Below, in pieces: positions 9,651 to 19,175 of a DNA stretch of 64,000 nt. The translations under genes were made by a program, and so were the position numbers. The first letter of the stretch is position 1. Each line of letters starts with the position of its first letter. The notes beneath the pieces were generated by a model that worked only from the letters and a program-made list of their open reading frames with translations, did not search any database and was not told where the DNA came from. This DNA is from Paracoccus sp. S1E-3. Its GTDB lineage: Bacteria; Pseudomonadota; Alphaproteobacteria; Rhodobacterales; Rhodobacteraceae. Location of the stretch: positions 372,001-436,000 of the forward strand of contig NZ_JACEMU010000016.1 of the NCBI RefSeq assembly GCF_013868135.1. Direction: 5' to 3'.

Positions 9651-11183
9651 ATGCGCGGCCCGCATAACATCTGGCGCCTGATCCGTACCGGCGCCACGTT
9701 CGAGCGCACGGGCGCGATGCGCGTGGCGCTGGATGCCATGCAGGCGCCGCGCAATGTCCGCATCGCCGCGCGCGTGCTGGGCTGGCCCTTCCGCTGGCTG
9801 GGCTACAAGGGCGATCCTGCGCTGCCGCCGATCACCCGCGCGATCACCGCGCTCGGCCCCGCCTATATCAAGTTCGGCCAGATTCTGTCGACGCGTCCGG
9901 ATGTGGTGGGGGTCGAACTGGCCGACCAGCTGACCTATCTGCAGGACAAGCTGCCCCCCTTCCCGACCGAGACAGCCAGGCAGATGATCCAGGCTGATCT
10001 GGGCCGTCCGCTGGACGAGGTCTTCGTCGAGTTCTCCGAACCCGTGGCGGCGGCCTCGATCGCGCAGGTCCACCGGGCGCGCCGCGCCGATACCAGGCAG
10101 GAGGTCGCGGTGAAGGTGCTGCGCCCCAATATCGGTGCGGCCTTCGCCCGCGACATCGACGCCTTCCATTTCGGCGCCAATATGATCGAGGCGCTGTCGC
10201 CCGCCACCCGCCGCCTGCGGCCCAAGGATGTGGTTCAGCATTTCCAGGACACCGTGAACGGCGAACTGGACCTGCGGCTTGAGGCGGCCTCGGCCTCGCT
10301 TTTCGCGGAGAATACGCGCAACGATAAGGGCATCCAGGTGCCGATGCCGCATTGGGGCCTGTCATCGCGCCGGGTGCTGACCTCGGATTGGGCGGAAGGG
10401 ATTTCGCTGGGCGATATCGCGGCGATCCGGGCCGCGGGACATGACACGACCGTGCTGGCCGAACGCATCCTGCAGCTGTTTCTGGCCCATGCGCTGCGCG
10501 ACGGGTTTTTCCACGGCGACATGCATCAGGGCAATCTGAAGGTAGCCCCGAATGGCGATGTGATCGCCTATGATTTCGGCATCATGGGCGAGATCGACGA
10601 ATATACCCGCCGCGTCTATGCCGAGATCCTGATGGGCTTCATCCGACGCGATTACGACGCCCTCGCCCGCGTGCATTTCGAGGCGGGCTATGTCCCCCGC
10701 GACCGCGACCCCGCCGCCTTCGCCCGCGCGCTGCGCGCGGTGGGCGAGCCGATCTTCGGCGCCGATGCCAGCCAGATCTCCATGGCGAACCTGCTGGGCT
10801 ATCTGTTCGAGGTGACCGAACGCTTCGGCATGCAGACCCGGACCGAGCTGATCCTGCTGCAACGCACCATGGTCGTGGTCGAAGGCGTGGCCCGCTCGCT
10901 GGACCCGAACCTGAACATCTGGAAGGCCGCGCGCCCGGTGGTCGAGGATTACATCAAGGCCAATCTGGGCCCGCGCGCTTTCCTGAAGGACAGCCGGCGC
11001 ATCGCCCACACCCTGCAGCGCGCCATGCCGCTGATGCCGGGCCTGATCGAGGACGCCATCTGGCGTGCCCGGCAGCGGGCCGAGCCCGCGCCGAAACCTC
11101 AGTGGTTCAGCTGGCGCTCGGCCGCGATCGGGTCGGGCGCGACGGCGCTGATGGTGGCCCTGCTGGCGGTGATCGCGTCCTAA
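9651..11183 (+). CDS. ubiB: Ubiquinone biosynthesis protein UbiB (ABC1/ADCK family)
   Basis: Atypical kinase-like ATPase needed for aerobic ubiquinone synthesis at the inner membrane. 510 residues from ATG 9651, one base after the ubiE stop. Conserved parts: [13 protein letters not shown] with the KxGQ motif near residue 70, [18 protein letters not shown] with the ATP-binding Lys, [11 protein letters not shown], and the active-site loop [13 protein letters not shown] with YDFGIMGE. One hydrophobic C-terminal segment ([12 protein letters not shown]) is visible. The stop overlaps the convergent SH3-protein stop by a few bases. Confidence 0.95.
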   Translation: MRGPHNIWRLIRTGATFERTGAMRVALDAMQAPRNVRIAARVLGWPFRWLGYKGDPALPPITRAITALGPAYIKFGQILSTRPDVVGVELADQLTYLQDKLPPFPTETARQMIQADLGRPLDEVFVEFSEPVAAASIAQVHRARRADTRQEVAVKVLRPNIGAAFARDIDAFHFGANMIEALSPATRRLRPKDVVQHFQDTVNGELDLRLEAASASLFAENTRNDKGIQVPMPHWGLSSRRVLTSDWAEGISLGDIAAIRAAGHDTTVLAERILQLFLAHALRDGFFHGDMHQGNLKVAPNGDVIAYDFGIMGEIDEYTRRVYAEILMGFIRRDYDALARVHFEAGYVPRDRDPAAFARALRAVGEPIFGADASQISMANLLGYLFEVTERFGMQTRTELILLQRTMVVVEGVARSLDPNLNIWKAARPVVEDYIKANLGPRAFLKDSRRIAHTLQRAMPLMPGLIEDAIWRARQRAEPAPKPQWFSWRSAAIGSGATALMVALLAVIAS

Positions 11184-11815
11184 CGCGCGATGCGGCAGCA
11201 ACCGGAATAAAGCTGCGGCCCGGCGGCGCCCTGCAGGATGACCGTGGCCTCCAGCCCGAAGGCCATCTCGGACATGCCATCCGAACACCAGGCCGGGGTT
11301 ACGCTCGCCGTCAGCGCCTGATCGCCCGATCCGGCGACCAGGGCGCGGCGCGGGCTGCGGAAGACACCGGTATCCAGCACGTGCAGGCCGCGATAGGCGG
11401 TTTCGCCATCGGGCGTCCACCAGACCAACGCGTCACCCTTCGGGGCCAGCGACCAGAAAGGTTCGGTCCCGCCGCAGGTAAAGCCGGCAGGCAGCGCACC
11501 CGGCTGCCAGACATCCGTGCGATTGACAAGAAACCGCATCGAGACCCAGCCCGCCCGCTCGCCCGCATTGACCTGCCCCCATTGGCCGGAGCGGTCCGTG
11601 GCGACCACCTCGATTCCGGTGGCGTCCGGGGCCAGCGTGCCGATGATGGCGGAACTCGCGTCGGGGGCTTCGCGGATATTCAGCACGTCATCGGCGGCCA
11701 CATCCTGCACGTCGAACAGCGTCGGCAGGATATATTCCTGCGTCGCCACCGCCGGACCGGCCATCAGCAACGCCATGAGGACCGCCTGCTTCACCATCTT
11801 CATCCGTTTCAACAT
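11180..11815 (-). CDS. Exported SH3-domain protein
   Basis: 211 residues (204-208 if a later Met is used) with a signal peptide, MLKRMKMVKQAVLMALLMAGPAVA. Residues about 35-95 form a bacterial SH3 domain (DVLNIREAPDASSAIIGTL, GQWGQVNAGERAGWVSMRFL). The C-terminal part begins FTCGGTEPFWSL, resembling uncharacterised proteins that carry a Cys-Gly-Gly-Thr-Glu-Pro-Phe-Trp motif, and holds several Cys (WCSDG, YSGCCR) that may form disulfides. Function unknown, probably periplasmic and ligand-binding. It is just downstream of the VIT-family transporter gene (4 bases), hence probably co-transcribed. Confidence 0.8.
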   Translation of the reverse strand: MLKRMKMVKQAVLMALLMAGPAVATQEYILPTLFDVQDVAADDVLNIREAPDASSAIIGTLAPDATGIEVVATDRSGQWGQVNAGERAGWVSMRFLVNRTDVWQPGALPAGFTCGGTEPFWSLAPKGDALVWWTPDGETAYRGLHVLDTGVFRSPRRALVAGSGDQALTASVTPAWCSDGMSEMAFGLEATVILQGAAGPQLYSGCCRIAR

Positions 11816-11819
11816 CGCC

Positions 11820-12536
11820 CTACCCCACTGCCACTCCGAACAATTTGCCGATTGCGGCCGTCACCGCCATGGCGATGACGCCCCAGAACACGACACGCAG
11901 CATCGCGCGCCCTGCCGGCGCGCCACCGGTGCGCGCCCCGACCGCCCCCAGCACCGCCAGCGCCAGCACCGTCGCCACCAGCACCACCGGCAGGATCTGC
12001 CCCGCCGGCGCCAGCCAGGCGCCCAGCAGCGGCAAGGCGCCCGCCGTGGTGAATGTCAGGGCCGAGGTGAAAGCCGCCTGCAACGGGTTGGCGGCATGGA
12101 CTTCGGACAGCCCCAGTTCGTCCCGGACATGCGCGCCGAGCGCGTCATGCGCGCTCATCTCGCGCGCGACGAGCAGCGCGGTTTCGGGGCTGAGCCCGCG
12201 TTCCTGATAGACCTCGGCCAATTCGCGCAACTCGCCCTCGGGGTCCTCGTGCAGGGCCTGTTTCTCGCGCGCAATATCGGCGCGTTCGGTATCCGACTGG
12301 CTGGAGACCGAGACATATTCCCCCGCCGCCATCGACAAGGCCCCCGCCGACAGCCCGGCGATCCCGGCAAGCAGCACCGCGTGGCGATCCGCACCGGACG
12401 CCGCGATGCCGGCCAGCAGGGACGCCACCGACAGGATCCCGTCATTCGCCCCCAGCACCGCCGCCCGGAGCCAGCCGGAGCGGGACACGAAATGCGGATC
12501 GTCGGGATGCGCATCGGCGAAGCTGTGGCGGGACAT
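11820..12536 (-). CDS. VIT1/CCC1 family iron/manganese transporter-like protein
   Basis: 238-residue membrane protein of the family that includes plant VIT1 and yeast CCC1, which move Fe(II) or Mn(II). Seen: RAAVLGANDGILSVASLLAG (first helix with the family's Asn-Asp), GLSAGALSMAAGEYVSVSSQSD (second helix with Met/Glu), a cytoplasmic helical insert rich in Glu and Arg (EKQALHEDPEGELREL) that is the metal-binding region in relatives, and three more hydrophobic helices to the C terminus. Substrate not provable here. Confidence 0.88.
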   Translation of the reverse strand: MSRHSFADAHPDDPHFVSRSGWLRAAVLGANDGILSVASLLAGIAASGADRHAVLLAGIAGLSAGALSMAAGEYVSVSSQSDTERADIAREKQALHEDPEGELRELAEVYQERGLSPETALLVAREMSAHDALGAHVRDELGLSEVHAANPLQAAFTSALTFTTAGALPLLGAWLAPAGQILPVVLVATVLALAVLGAVGARTGGAPAGRAMLRVVFWGVIAMAVTAAIGKLFGVAVG

Positions 12537-12565
12537 GCGCAGATGCTCCGGGTCAGAGTTGCATT

Positions 12566-14482
12566 TCAGGCGCGGGCCGGAATCTGGGCCACGCCCAGCA
12601 CCTCGAGCACTTTCGCCTCGATGTCGGGGGCGTTCATGGCCGCTTCAGCATACATCGCGGCGGGGCTGTCATGGTCGATGAAGGTGTCGGGCAGCACCAT
12701 GGAGCGGAACTTCAGCCCGTGGTCGAACACCCCTTCATCGGCCAGAAGCTGGGCGACATGGCTACCGAAGCCACCGACGGCGCCCTCCTCGATGGTAATC
12801 AGCGCTTCGTGGCCGCGGGCGAGGCGCAGGATCAGGTCGCGGTCCAGCGGCTTGGCGAAACGGGCATCGGCCACGGTGGGGGCAATGCCGCGCGCCATCA
12901 GGGCTTCGCGGGCGGCCATCACCTCGGACAGGCGGGTGCCGAAGGACAGGATGGCGACGCGACTGCCCGCGGCGATCATGCGGCCCTTGCCGATCTCCAG
13001 CGGCGTGCCCCGTTCGGGCAGTTCTACCCCGGTGCCCTCGCCCCGCGGGAAGCGGAAGGCGATGGGTCCGCTGTCATGGGCGGCGGCGGTGGCGACCATA
13101 TGGACCAGCTCGGCCTCATCCGCGGCGGCCATCACCACCATGCCGGGCAGGTTGGCGAGAAAGCCGACATCGAAGGCACCCGCATGGGTGGCGCCGTCCG
13201 CGCCCACCAGACCGGCGCGGTCGATGGCGAAGCGCACCGGCAGCCGCTGGATCGCAACGTCATGCACGATCTGGTCATAGCCGCGCTGCAGGAAGGTCGA
13301 ATAGATGGCGCAGAAAGGCTTGATCCCCCCCGCCGCCAGCCCGGCCGAGAAGGTGACCGCGTGCTGTTCGGCAATGCCCACGTCGAAGGTCCGGCGCGGG
13401 AAGCGTTCGGCGAACAGGTTCAGCCCGGTGCCGTCCGGCATGGCGGCGGTGACGGCGGCGATTTTGTCGTCGCGCTCGGCCTCGGCGATCAGGGCCCTGG
13501 CGAAGACCGAGGTATAGCTGGGCGCGTTGGATTTCGCCTTGGCCTGCTCGCCCGTGACCACATCGAACTTGCCGCGCGCATGGCCACGGTCGGCCGCCCC
13601 CTCGGCGGGGGCATAGCCCTTGCCCTTCCTGGTGATCGCATGGATCAGCACCGGCCCGGTGGCGCGGCTTTTGACCGTGCGGAGAAGCGGCAGAAGCTGA
13701 TCCAGATCATGCCCGTCAACCGGACCGATATAGGAAAAGCCCAACTCCTCGAACAGCGTGCCGCCGATGGCCATGCCCTTGAGCATTTCCTTGGCCCGGC
13801 GCGCACCCATCTGGATCGGCTCGGGCAGGAAGCCCACGGCGCCCTTGGCCATGGCCTTCAACTCCTGAAACGGGCCTTCGGTGTAAAGCTTGGTCAGATA
13901 GGTCGACAGAGCCCCGGTGGGCGGTGCGATCGACATCTCGTTGTCGTTCAGGATCACGAACAGCCGCTTGCCCAGATGGCCGGCATTGTTCAGCGCCTCG
14001 AAGGCCATGCCCGCCGACATGGCGCCGTCGCCGATGACCGCAATCGCATCACCCGGATCGCCGCCCAGCTCGCGCGCCATGGCGAAACCCACCGCCGCAG
14101 AAATCGACGTCGAGCTGTGCCCGGCCCCGAAAGCGTCATAAGGGCTTTCCGCGCGCTTGGTGAAGCCCGACAGCCCGCCGCCCGTGCGCAGGGTGCGGAT
14201 GCGGTCGCGCCGGCCGGTCAGGATCTTGTGGGGATAGCACTGATGGCCCACGTCCCAGATGATCTTGTCGCGCGGCGCGTCGAAGACGGCATGCAGCGCC
14301 ACCGTCAATTCGACCACGCCCAGGCCGGCGCCCAGATGCCCCCCGGTGACGGAAACCGCGCTGATGGTTTCGGCGCGCAGTTCATCGGCAAGCTGGCGCA
14401 GCTCGCGATCGCTGAGCGCCTTCAGGTCGGATGGCAGGTTTACCCGGTCGAGAACGGGGGTCTTGGGTCGATCTTGGCTCAT
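12566..14482 (-). CDS. dxs: 1-deoxy-D-xylulose-5-phosphate synthase
   Basis: First enzyme of the MEP isoprenoid pathway, thiamine diphosphate-dependent condensation of pyruvate and glyceraldehyde 3-phosphate. 638 residues from ATG 14482; the open frame extends further but without family similarity. Motifs: [16 protein letters not shown] (His near residue 45), [15 protein letters not shown], the TPP-binding [18 protein letters not shown], and the transketolase pyrimidine region [15 protein letters not shown] with the catalytic Glu. ispA lies 22 bases upstream and xseB before that; the three form an operon. Confidence 0.97.
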   Translation of the reverse strand: MSQDRPKTPVLDRVNLPSDLKALSDRELRQLADELRAETISAVSVTGGHLGAGLGVVELTVALHAVFDAPRDKIIWDVGHQCYPHKILTGRRDRIRTLRTGGGLSGFTKRAESPYDAFGAGHSSTSISAAVGFAMARELGGDPGDAIAVIGDGAMSAGMAFEALNNAGHLGKRLFVILNDNEMSIAPPTGALSTYLTKLYTEGPFQELKAMAKGAVGFLPEPIQMGARRAKEMLKGMAIGGTLFEELGFSYIGPVDGHDLDQLLPLLRTVKSRATGPVLIHAITRKGKGYAPAEGAADRGHARGKFDVVTGEQAKAKSNAPSYTSVFARALIAEAERDDKIAAVTAAMPDGTGLNLFAERFPRRTFDVGIAEQHAVTFSAGLAAGGIKPFCAIYSTFLQRGYDQIVHDVAIQRLPVRFAIDRAGLVGADGATHAGAFDVGFLANLPGMVVMAAADEAELVHMVATAAAHDSGPIAFRFPRGEGTGVELPERGTPLEIGKGRMIAAGSRVAILSFGTRLSEVMAAREALMARGIAPTVADARFAKPLDRDLILRLARGHEALITIEEGAVGGFGSHVAQLLADEGVFDHGLKFRSMVLPDTFIDHDSPAAMYAEAAMNAPDIEAKVLEVLGVAQIPARA

Positions 14483-14504
14483 GGCGCGTCCCTTTCCGGG
14501 GCGT

Positions 14505-15371
14505 TCAGCTTTGGCGGTCGATAACGAAACGCGCCAGCTCGCGCAAGTTTTCCGCCTTTTCACCATAAGGTGATAGGGCCGCATTGGCGCGTTCGATCAG
14601 TTCGGCCTCGCGCGCGCGGGCGCCGTCCAGACCCAGCAAAGACACGAAAGTGGCCTTGCCCGCGCCCGCATCCTTGCCGACGCGCTTTCCGGTGGTCTCC
14701 TGATTGCCGGTCACATCCAGAATGTCGTCATGGATCTGGAAGGCAAGGCCGAGCTTGGCGGCATAGATCCGCAGCGCCTCGGTTTCCGTGCCCGCGATCA
14801 GCGCGCCCGATACCGCCGCGAAGGCGATGAGCGCGCCGGTCTTGGCGACCTGCATCCGGGTGATCCCGGCGATATCGAGGGGGGTTTCGGACTGTTCGGC
14901 AATGATGTCCAGCATCTGCCCGTAAACCATCCCCGCCGGTCCTACCGCATGGGCGAAGGCCGCGAGCAGACGGACGCGCACCTCGGCATCGCCGATGGCG
15001 GGGTCGGTCATCAGTTCGAAGGCCAGCGTCTGCAGCGCATCACCGGCCAGAATGGCGGTGGCTTCCGACCACTGCACATGCACGGTCGGCAGGCCCCGCC
15101 GCAGGTCGTCATCATCCATCGCCGGCAGGTCGTCATGGACGAGGCTGTAGGAATGCAGCGCCTCGACCGCCATCGCCACCGGCAGGGCGGCGCTGTCCGG
15201 CACGCCATGCAGCCGCGCCGATTCCATCACCAGAAAGGCCCGCAGCTTCTTGCCGCCGAGGCAGGCGTAGCGCATGGCGTCGGTCAACTCGCCCTGGGGC
15301 AGGTCGTTCATCGCGGCATCCAGTGCGGCTTCGACCTGCGCCTTCACCTCCTCCATCCGGGTCTGCAGCAT
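14505..15371 (-). CDS. ispA: Polyprenyl (farnesyl/geranyl) diphosphate synthase
   Basis: Chain-elongating prenyltransferase making C15 or C20 diphosphates from IPP and DMAPP. 288 residues from ATG 15371. First Asp-rich motif in [18 protein letters not shown] and second in [27 protein letters not shown] near the N terminus binds IPP. The start overlaps the xseB stop (TGATG). The dxs gene follows, so precursor supply and chain elongation are co-expressed, possibly for quinones or carotenoids. The product chain length cannot be settled by eye. Confidence 0.94.
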   Translation of the reverse strand: MLQTRMEEVKAQVEAALDAAMNDLPQGELTDAMRYACLGGKKLRAFLVMESARLHGVPDSAALPVAMAVEALHSYSLVHDDLPAMDDDDLRRGLPTVHVQWSEATAILAGDALQTLAFELMTDPAIGDAEVRVRLLAAFAHAVGPAGMVYGQMLDIIAEQSETPLDIAGITRMQVAKTGALIAFAAVSGALIAGTETEALRIYAAKLGLAFQIHDDILDVTGNQETTGKRVGKDAGAGKATFVSLLGLDGARAREAELIERANAALSPYGEKAENLRELARFVIDRQS

Positions 15372-15604
15372 CACAGGCCCTCGGCCTTGGCGACGCCGGT
15401 GGGCTGGCCCTGCGCCAGCGTGATCTTCTCGACCCGCTCCTCGGCCTCGCGCAGGCGGGCCTCGCAATGGGCGCGCAGGGCGGCGCCGCGTTCATACAAT
15501 TTGATGGAATCCTCCAGCGAGGCATTGCCGCTTTCCAGCCGCGACACGACCGATTCCAACTCTTTCATCGCGTCCTCGAAGGACATGGTTGCGATTTCAG
15601 TCAT
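15371..15604 (-). CDS. xseB: Exodeoxyribonuclease VII small subunit
   Basis: Small helical subunit of the single-strand exonuclease VII. 77 residues from ATG 15604: MTEIATMSFEDAMKELE, then the invariant-looking VSRLESGNASLEDSIKLYERG and an amphipathic helix LRAHCEARLREAEERVEKI. The stop overlaps the ispA start (TGATG) and the start overlaps the upstream gene by ATGA. The large subunit gene xseA is not in the window, as is usual. Confidence 0.93.
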   Translation of the reverse strand: MTEIATMSFEDAMKELESVVSRLESGNASLEDSIKLYERGAALRAHCEARLREAEERVEKITLAQGQPTGVAKAEGL

Positions 15605-16518
15605 CCCGCAGCCCTCATCAGTGCGTCCACATGCGCCCGGGCCGATCGTCCCAGTGCCGCAAGGTTGTAGCCCCCTTCGAGGCAAGAAACCACTGCCGCG
15701 TCACAATCGCGCGCAACATCGCAGATTGCCGCCGTCAGCAGCGCGAAATCCGCGTCCTGCCAGCGAAGTTCGCCTTTGGGATCATCGGCATGGGCATCGA
15801 ACCCGGCCGAGAGGATCAGCAGCTGCGGCCGGAATGCCGCCACCCGCCCCAGCATCGCATCCCAGGCGGCGCGCCCGAAGGCGCCATCCGATTCGGGCGG
15901 CAGCGGGGCATTTATGACATTGTCATGCGCGCCGCGTTCCTCGACGGCGCCGGTGCCCGGCCAATGCGGATATTGCTGGCTGGAGGCGAACAGCGTCCGG
16001 GCCTCGTCCCACAACTGCGCCTGGGTGCCGTTGCCGTGATGGACATCGAAATCCAAGACCGCCACCCGGTCCAGCCCCCGCGCATCCAGCGCGTGTTTCG
16101 CTGCGATGGCCGCGTTGGCGAACAGGCAGAAGCCCATCGGCTTGTCCGTCAGCGCATGATGGCCCGGCGGCCGCATGGCGACGAAGGCATTCGCGGCCGC
16201 CCCGTCCAGCACCGCATCGACCGCCGCCACCGCACCGCCGGCGCCGCGCCGCGCGGCCTCGAGACTGCCGGACGACAGGAACGTATCCTCGTCCAGTTGC
16301 CGCAGCCCTTCGGCCGGCAGTGCTTCGGCCAGAAAATCCAGATAGGATTGCGGGAGACAGAGCCGCAGGTCGGCGTCGCGGACCAAAGGCGCCTCGCGCC
16401 GGTCAAGCGCCAGCCCCGCCAGCGCGTCGATGACCGCGGCGTGGCGGCCCGGCTGCTCGCCATGACCGGGCGGGGTCCGGTGATGGGCCGCGGCGTCATG
16501 GGTGAACAGCAGGGTCAT
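15601..16518 (-). CDS. Histone deacetylase-like hydrolase (AcuC/APAH family)
   Basis: Zn-dependent deacetylase fold, 305 residues. Active-site elements: MRPPGHHA with the His pair near residue 142, VLDFDVHHGNGT with metal ligands Asp and His, LSAGFDAHADDP with the third ligand Asp, and SCLEGGYNL. Bacterial relatives deacetylate acetylated polyamines, small amides or acetyl-CoA synthetase (AcuC). The gene overlaps xseB by four bases, so it leads the xseB-ispA-dxs operon. Its substrate cannot be deduced; an acetylpolyamine role is possible. Confidence 0.9.
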   Translation of the reverse strand: MTLLFTHDAAAHHRTPPGHGEQPGRHAAVIDALAGLALDRREAPLVRDADLRLCLPQSYLDFLAEALPAEGLRQLDEDTFLSSGSLEAARRGAGGAVAAVDAVLDGAAANAFVAMRPPGHHALTDKPMGFCLFANAAIAAKHALDARGLDRVAVLDFDVHHGNGTQAQLWDEARTLFASSQQYPHWPGTGAVEERGAHDNVINAPLPPESDGAFGRAAWDAMLGRVAAFRPQLLILSAGFDAHADDPKGELRWQDADFALLTAAICDVARDCDAAVVSCLEGGYNLAALGRSARAHVDALMRAAG

Positions 16519-16524
16519 GCGGGA

Positions 16525-16896
16525 TCAGACCGGCCGATGCAAATCATCTTCCGCGCCCTCGGGCGAAATCCCGAGCGAATCCATCCCGGCTTCCAGATAG
16601 TCGGCCAGACGCGGTTCGCCCATCAGGTAATCCTCGGTCGGGCCGGATCGTTCGGCCCGCGCGGTGGCCACGGCCTCGTCCAGATCCTCGGCATCGAAGC
16701 TTTCGCGGCCGATCCACATCACCGCCGTCAGCGCCGCCTGCTCATCATCGTTCAGGCCGGCGATGAATTCGTGCAGCTCGGTGCGGACACCATGGCCGGT
16801 GCGGTGGCCGCTATGCGCCCAGGCGTTCACGCCGCTTTCATATTCGCGGGCGCGAATGATGACATAGGCGATCTTGTCGGCGGTGATTTCAAGCAT
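16525..16896 (-). CDS. DUF3775 family protein
   Basis: 123-residue acidic, probably cytoplasmic protein with no signal peptide or membrane segment. The central part, ELHEFIAGLNDDEQAALTAVMWIGRESFD, matches my recollection of the DUF3775 domain found in alphaproteobacteria. Function unknown. It lies six bases upstream of the deacetylase-like gene and 42 bases downstream of mutL, all on one strand. Confidence 0.75.
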   Translation of the reverse strand: MLEITADKIAYVIIRAREYESGVNAWAHSGHRTGHGVRTELHEFIAGLNDDEQAALTAVMWIGRESFDAEDLDEAVATARAERSGPTEDYLMGEPRLADYLEAGMDSLGISPEGAEDDLHRPV

Positions 16897-16938
16897 TCTG
16901 GTCTCCCCTCATGCTTGTCGCGCCTGCGTGGCCCCGCG

Positions 16939-18762
16939 TCAATCCTTGCGGCCGAACAGCCGCTCGATATCGCCCAGGGACAGGCTGACCCAGGTGGGCC
17001 GGCCGTGGTTGCACTGACCCGACCTGGGCGTCCTTTCCATCTCGCGCAGCAGGGCGTTCATCTCCTCGGCCGACAGCCGCCGCCCCGACCGGACCGAACC
17101 ATGGCAGGCCATCGAGGACAGCACCGCATCGACCCGTCCCCGCAGGCGGTCGCTTGCCCCCTGATCGGCCAGATCATCGGCGATGTCGCGAATCAGTGCG
17201 GCCGCATCGACCCGGCCCAGCAGCGCCGGCACCTCGCGCACGGCGACGGCGCCGCCGCCGAAAGCGTCGACATGCAGACCAAGGGCGGCCAGATCCTCGG
17301 CCACGGCCAGGATACGGGCGGCGTCGCCTTCGGGCAGTTCGACGATCTCGGGGATCAGCAGGGCTTGGCTGGCGATGCCGTTCGTCTCGGCCTGCGCCTT
17401 CAGGCGTTCATAAACCAGCCGCTCATGCGCGGCATGCTGGTCGACGATGACCATGCCGTGTTGGGTCTGGGCAATGATGTAATTCTCGTGGATCTGCGCC
17501 CGCGCCGCGCCCAGGGGCGCGTCACTCACCAGTTCCTCGGGGGGTGCCTCAACCCGCGCCGAGGGGGCTTCGTGGAACCCGTCAAAGGCCGGGGCCAGCG
17601 CCTGATATGCGGTCCGGACCGCCCCCGCCGAGGGGCGCGCGTAGTCCATCTGATAGCGCTGCGCGCCACCGGGCGCGGCCCCCTGCGGCTCGGCCCGGAA
17701 GGCCGCCAGCGTCGCCGCGCCCACCGTATCCGAAGCGCGCCGCGATTCCCCCGCCAGCGTATGCCGCAGCGCCGAGACCACCAGCCCGCGCACCACATCC
17801 GGTGCACGGAAGCGGACCTCGGCCTTGGCGGGATGCACGTTCACATCGACGAAATGCGGATCGCAGGTGACAAACAGCACCGCCGCCGGATGCCGCCCGG
17901 CGGGCAGCACGTCGAAATACCCGGCCCTGAGCGCCCCGGTCAGAAGTTTGTCGCGGACCGGGCGGTTGTTGACAAAGACATGCTGCGCCACCGCCGCCCC
18001 GCGCGAATAGGTCGGCAGCGCCGCGAAGCCGGTCAGCCGCACGCCGTCGCGTTCGGCGTCGATGCGAACGGCATTGTCGATAAAATCGTGGCCCATCACC
18101 CTGGTCAGCCGGGCGTGGAGGGCGTCGAACAGATCGCCCTGTTCGGCATCGGCCCGAAACAGCAGCCGGTCATCGTCATGCAGCGTGAACCCGACTGACG
18201 GCTCGGCCATGGCCAGCCTGCGGACCACCTCGGCCACGGCCTGGGTTTCGGCGCGCTCGCTGCGCAGGAATTTCAGCCGCGCGGGCGTGGCGAAGAACAG
18301 GTCGCGCAATTCCACCACGGTGCCGCGATTGGCGGCCGCCGGGCGCACCGGATCGGCGCGCCCGCCTGCCACGCGGATTTCGGCGCCTGTTTCGCCCGCG
18401 CGCGAGGTGATGGTCAGCCGCCCCACCGCGCCAAGGCTGGGCAGCGCCTCGCCCCGGAAGCCGAAGCTGTGAATGTCCAGCAGGTCGGTGCCGTCGATCT
18501 TCGAGGTGGCATGCCGCGACATCGCCAGCGGCAGATCCTCGGCGCTCATGCCACAGCCATCGTCGGCCACCCGGATCAGCGCCTTCCCGCCTTGCGAGAT
18601 GGTCACGTCGACGCGCCTCGCCCCGGCATCCAGCGCGTTTTCGACCAGCTCCTTGACCGCCGAGGCCGGGCGTTCGACCACCTCTCCCGCCGCGATGCGG
18701 TTGGCGACATCATCATCAAGCTGGCGGATAACCGGGCGCATATGGCGGCTGTGTTCGTTCAT
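16939..18762 (-). CDS. mutL: DNA mismatch repair protein MutL
   Basis: GHKL ATPase linking MutS recognition to strand processing. 607 residues. N-terminal ATPase motifs: [40 protein letters not shown], and [15 protein letters not shown], with the MutL family box in between. The C-terminal part has [12 protein letters not shown] and [19 protein letters not shown]; it ends with [22 protein letters not shown], as in relatives. Length and order are typical. Confidence 0.96.
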   Translation of the reverse strand: MNEHSRHMRPVIRQLDDDVANRIAAGEVVERPASAVKELVENALDAGARRVDVTISQGGKALIRVADDGCGMSAEDLPLAMSRHATSKIDGTDLLDIHSFGFRGEALPSLGAVGRLTITSRAGETGAEIRVAGGRADPVRPAAANRGTVVELRDLFFATPARLKFLRSERAETQAVAEVVRRLAMAEPSVGFTLHDDDRLLFRADAEQGDLFDALHARLTRVMGHDFIDNAVRIDAERDGVRLTGFAALPTYSRGAAVAQHVFVNNRPVRDKLLTGALRAGYFDVLPAGRHPAAVLFVTCDPHFVDVNVHPAKAEVRFRAPDVVRGLVVSALRHTLAGESRRASDTVGAATLAAFRAEPQGAAPGGAQRYQMDYARPSAGAVRTAYQALAPAFDGFHEAPSARVEAPPEELVSDAPLGAARAQIHENYIIAQTQHGMVIVDQHAAHERLVYERLKAQAETNGIASQALLIPEIVELPEGDAARILAVAEDLAALGLHVDAFGGGAVAVREVPALLGRVDAAALIRDIADDLADQGASDRLRGRVDAVLSSMACHGSVRSGRRLSAEEMNALLREMERTPRSGQCNHGRPTWVSLSLGDIERLFGRKD

Positions 18763-18908
18763 CCCACAATATCTAGCAAGTCGCGGCGGGTCTGAAAATG
18801 ATTCTGCGCATTTTTGGGATGGATACGGAAACTTATGGCGGAACAGTTCGTTTTGCCTGTCAGCCGGGCAGCTTCAGCCCGACCATTTTATCAAGCAAGG
18901 AGAAGACC

Positions 18909-19085
18909 ATGACGAGACTTGCTGCCATTGCATTTTGCGGAATCGCCCTGACCCTCGCGGCCTGCGGGCCGAACACCGCGACCCGCGCCACTACCGGCGC
19001 CGCGACCGGGGCGGTCGTGGCCGGCCCGGTGGGCGCCGTCGCGGGGGCGGCGCTGGGGGGATCGGGCGCGGTTCGGGTGAAGTAA
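18909..19085 (+). CDS. Small glycine-zipper lipoprotein
   Basis: 58 residues from ATG 18909, with a clear AAGGAG ribosome binding site at 18895-18900. A signal peptide ends in the lipobox LTLAAC (Cys19), so the mature form is about 40 residues and anchored by lipid. The remainder is Gly/Ala-rich (ATTGAATGAVVAGPVGAVAGAALGG), a glycine-zipper pattern as in small outer-membrane lipoproteins. Exact role unknown. It stands alone between divergent mutL and convergent M16 peptidase genes and is followed by a strong terminator. Confidence 0.85.
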   Translation: MTRLAAIAFCGIALTLAACGPNTATRATTGAATGAVVAGPVGAVAGAALGGSGAVRVK

Positions 19086-19110
19086 GACCGGGCAGCCCTG
19101 CCGGAACAGA

Positions 19111-19136
19111 AAGCGCCGCCCGAGGGGGCGGCGCTT
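19111..19136 (+). terminator. Hairpin terminator after the small lipoprotein gene
   Basis: Perfect 11-base-pair stem: AAGCGCCGCCC (19111-19121) with GGGCGGCGCTT (19126-19136), four-base loop. Followed by ATTC with few T residues on the plus strand. It sits between two convergent genes and could serve both. Confidence 0.75.
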
Positions 19137-19175
19137 ATTCATCGGGCATATCTGCATTGATCCGTGGCGGCGCGG

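Noticed and set aside
15589..18198. An 869-codon plus-strand frame opposite the deacetylase-like, DUF3775 and mutL genes
   Set aside because: Antisense shadow; composition follows the complementary codon bias.
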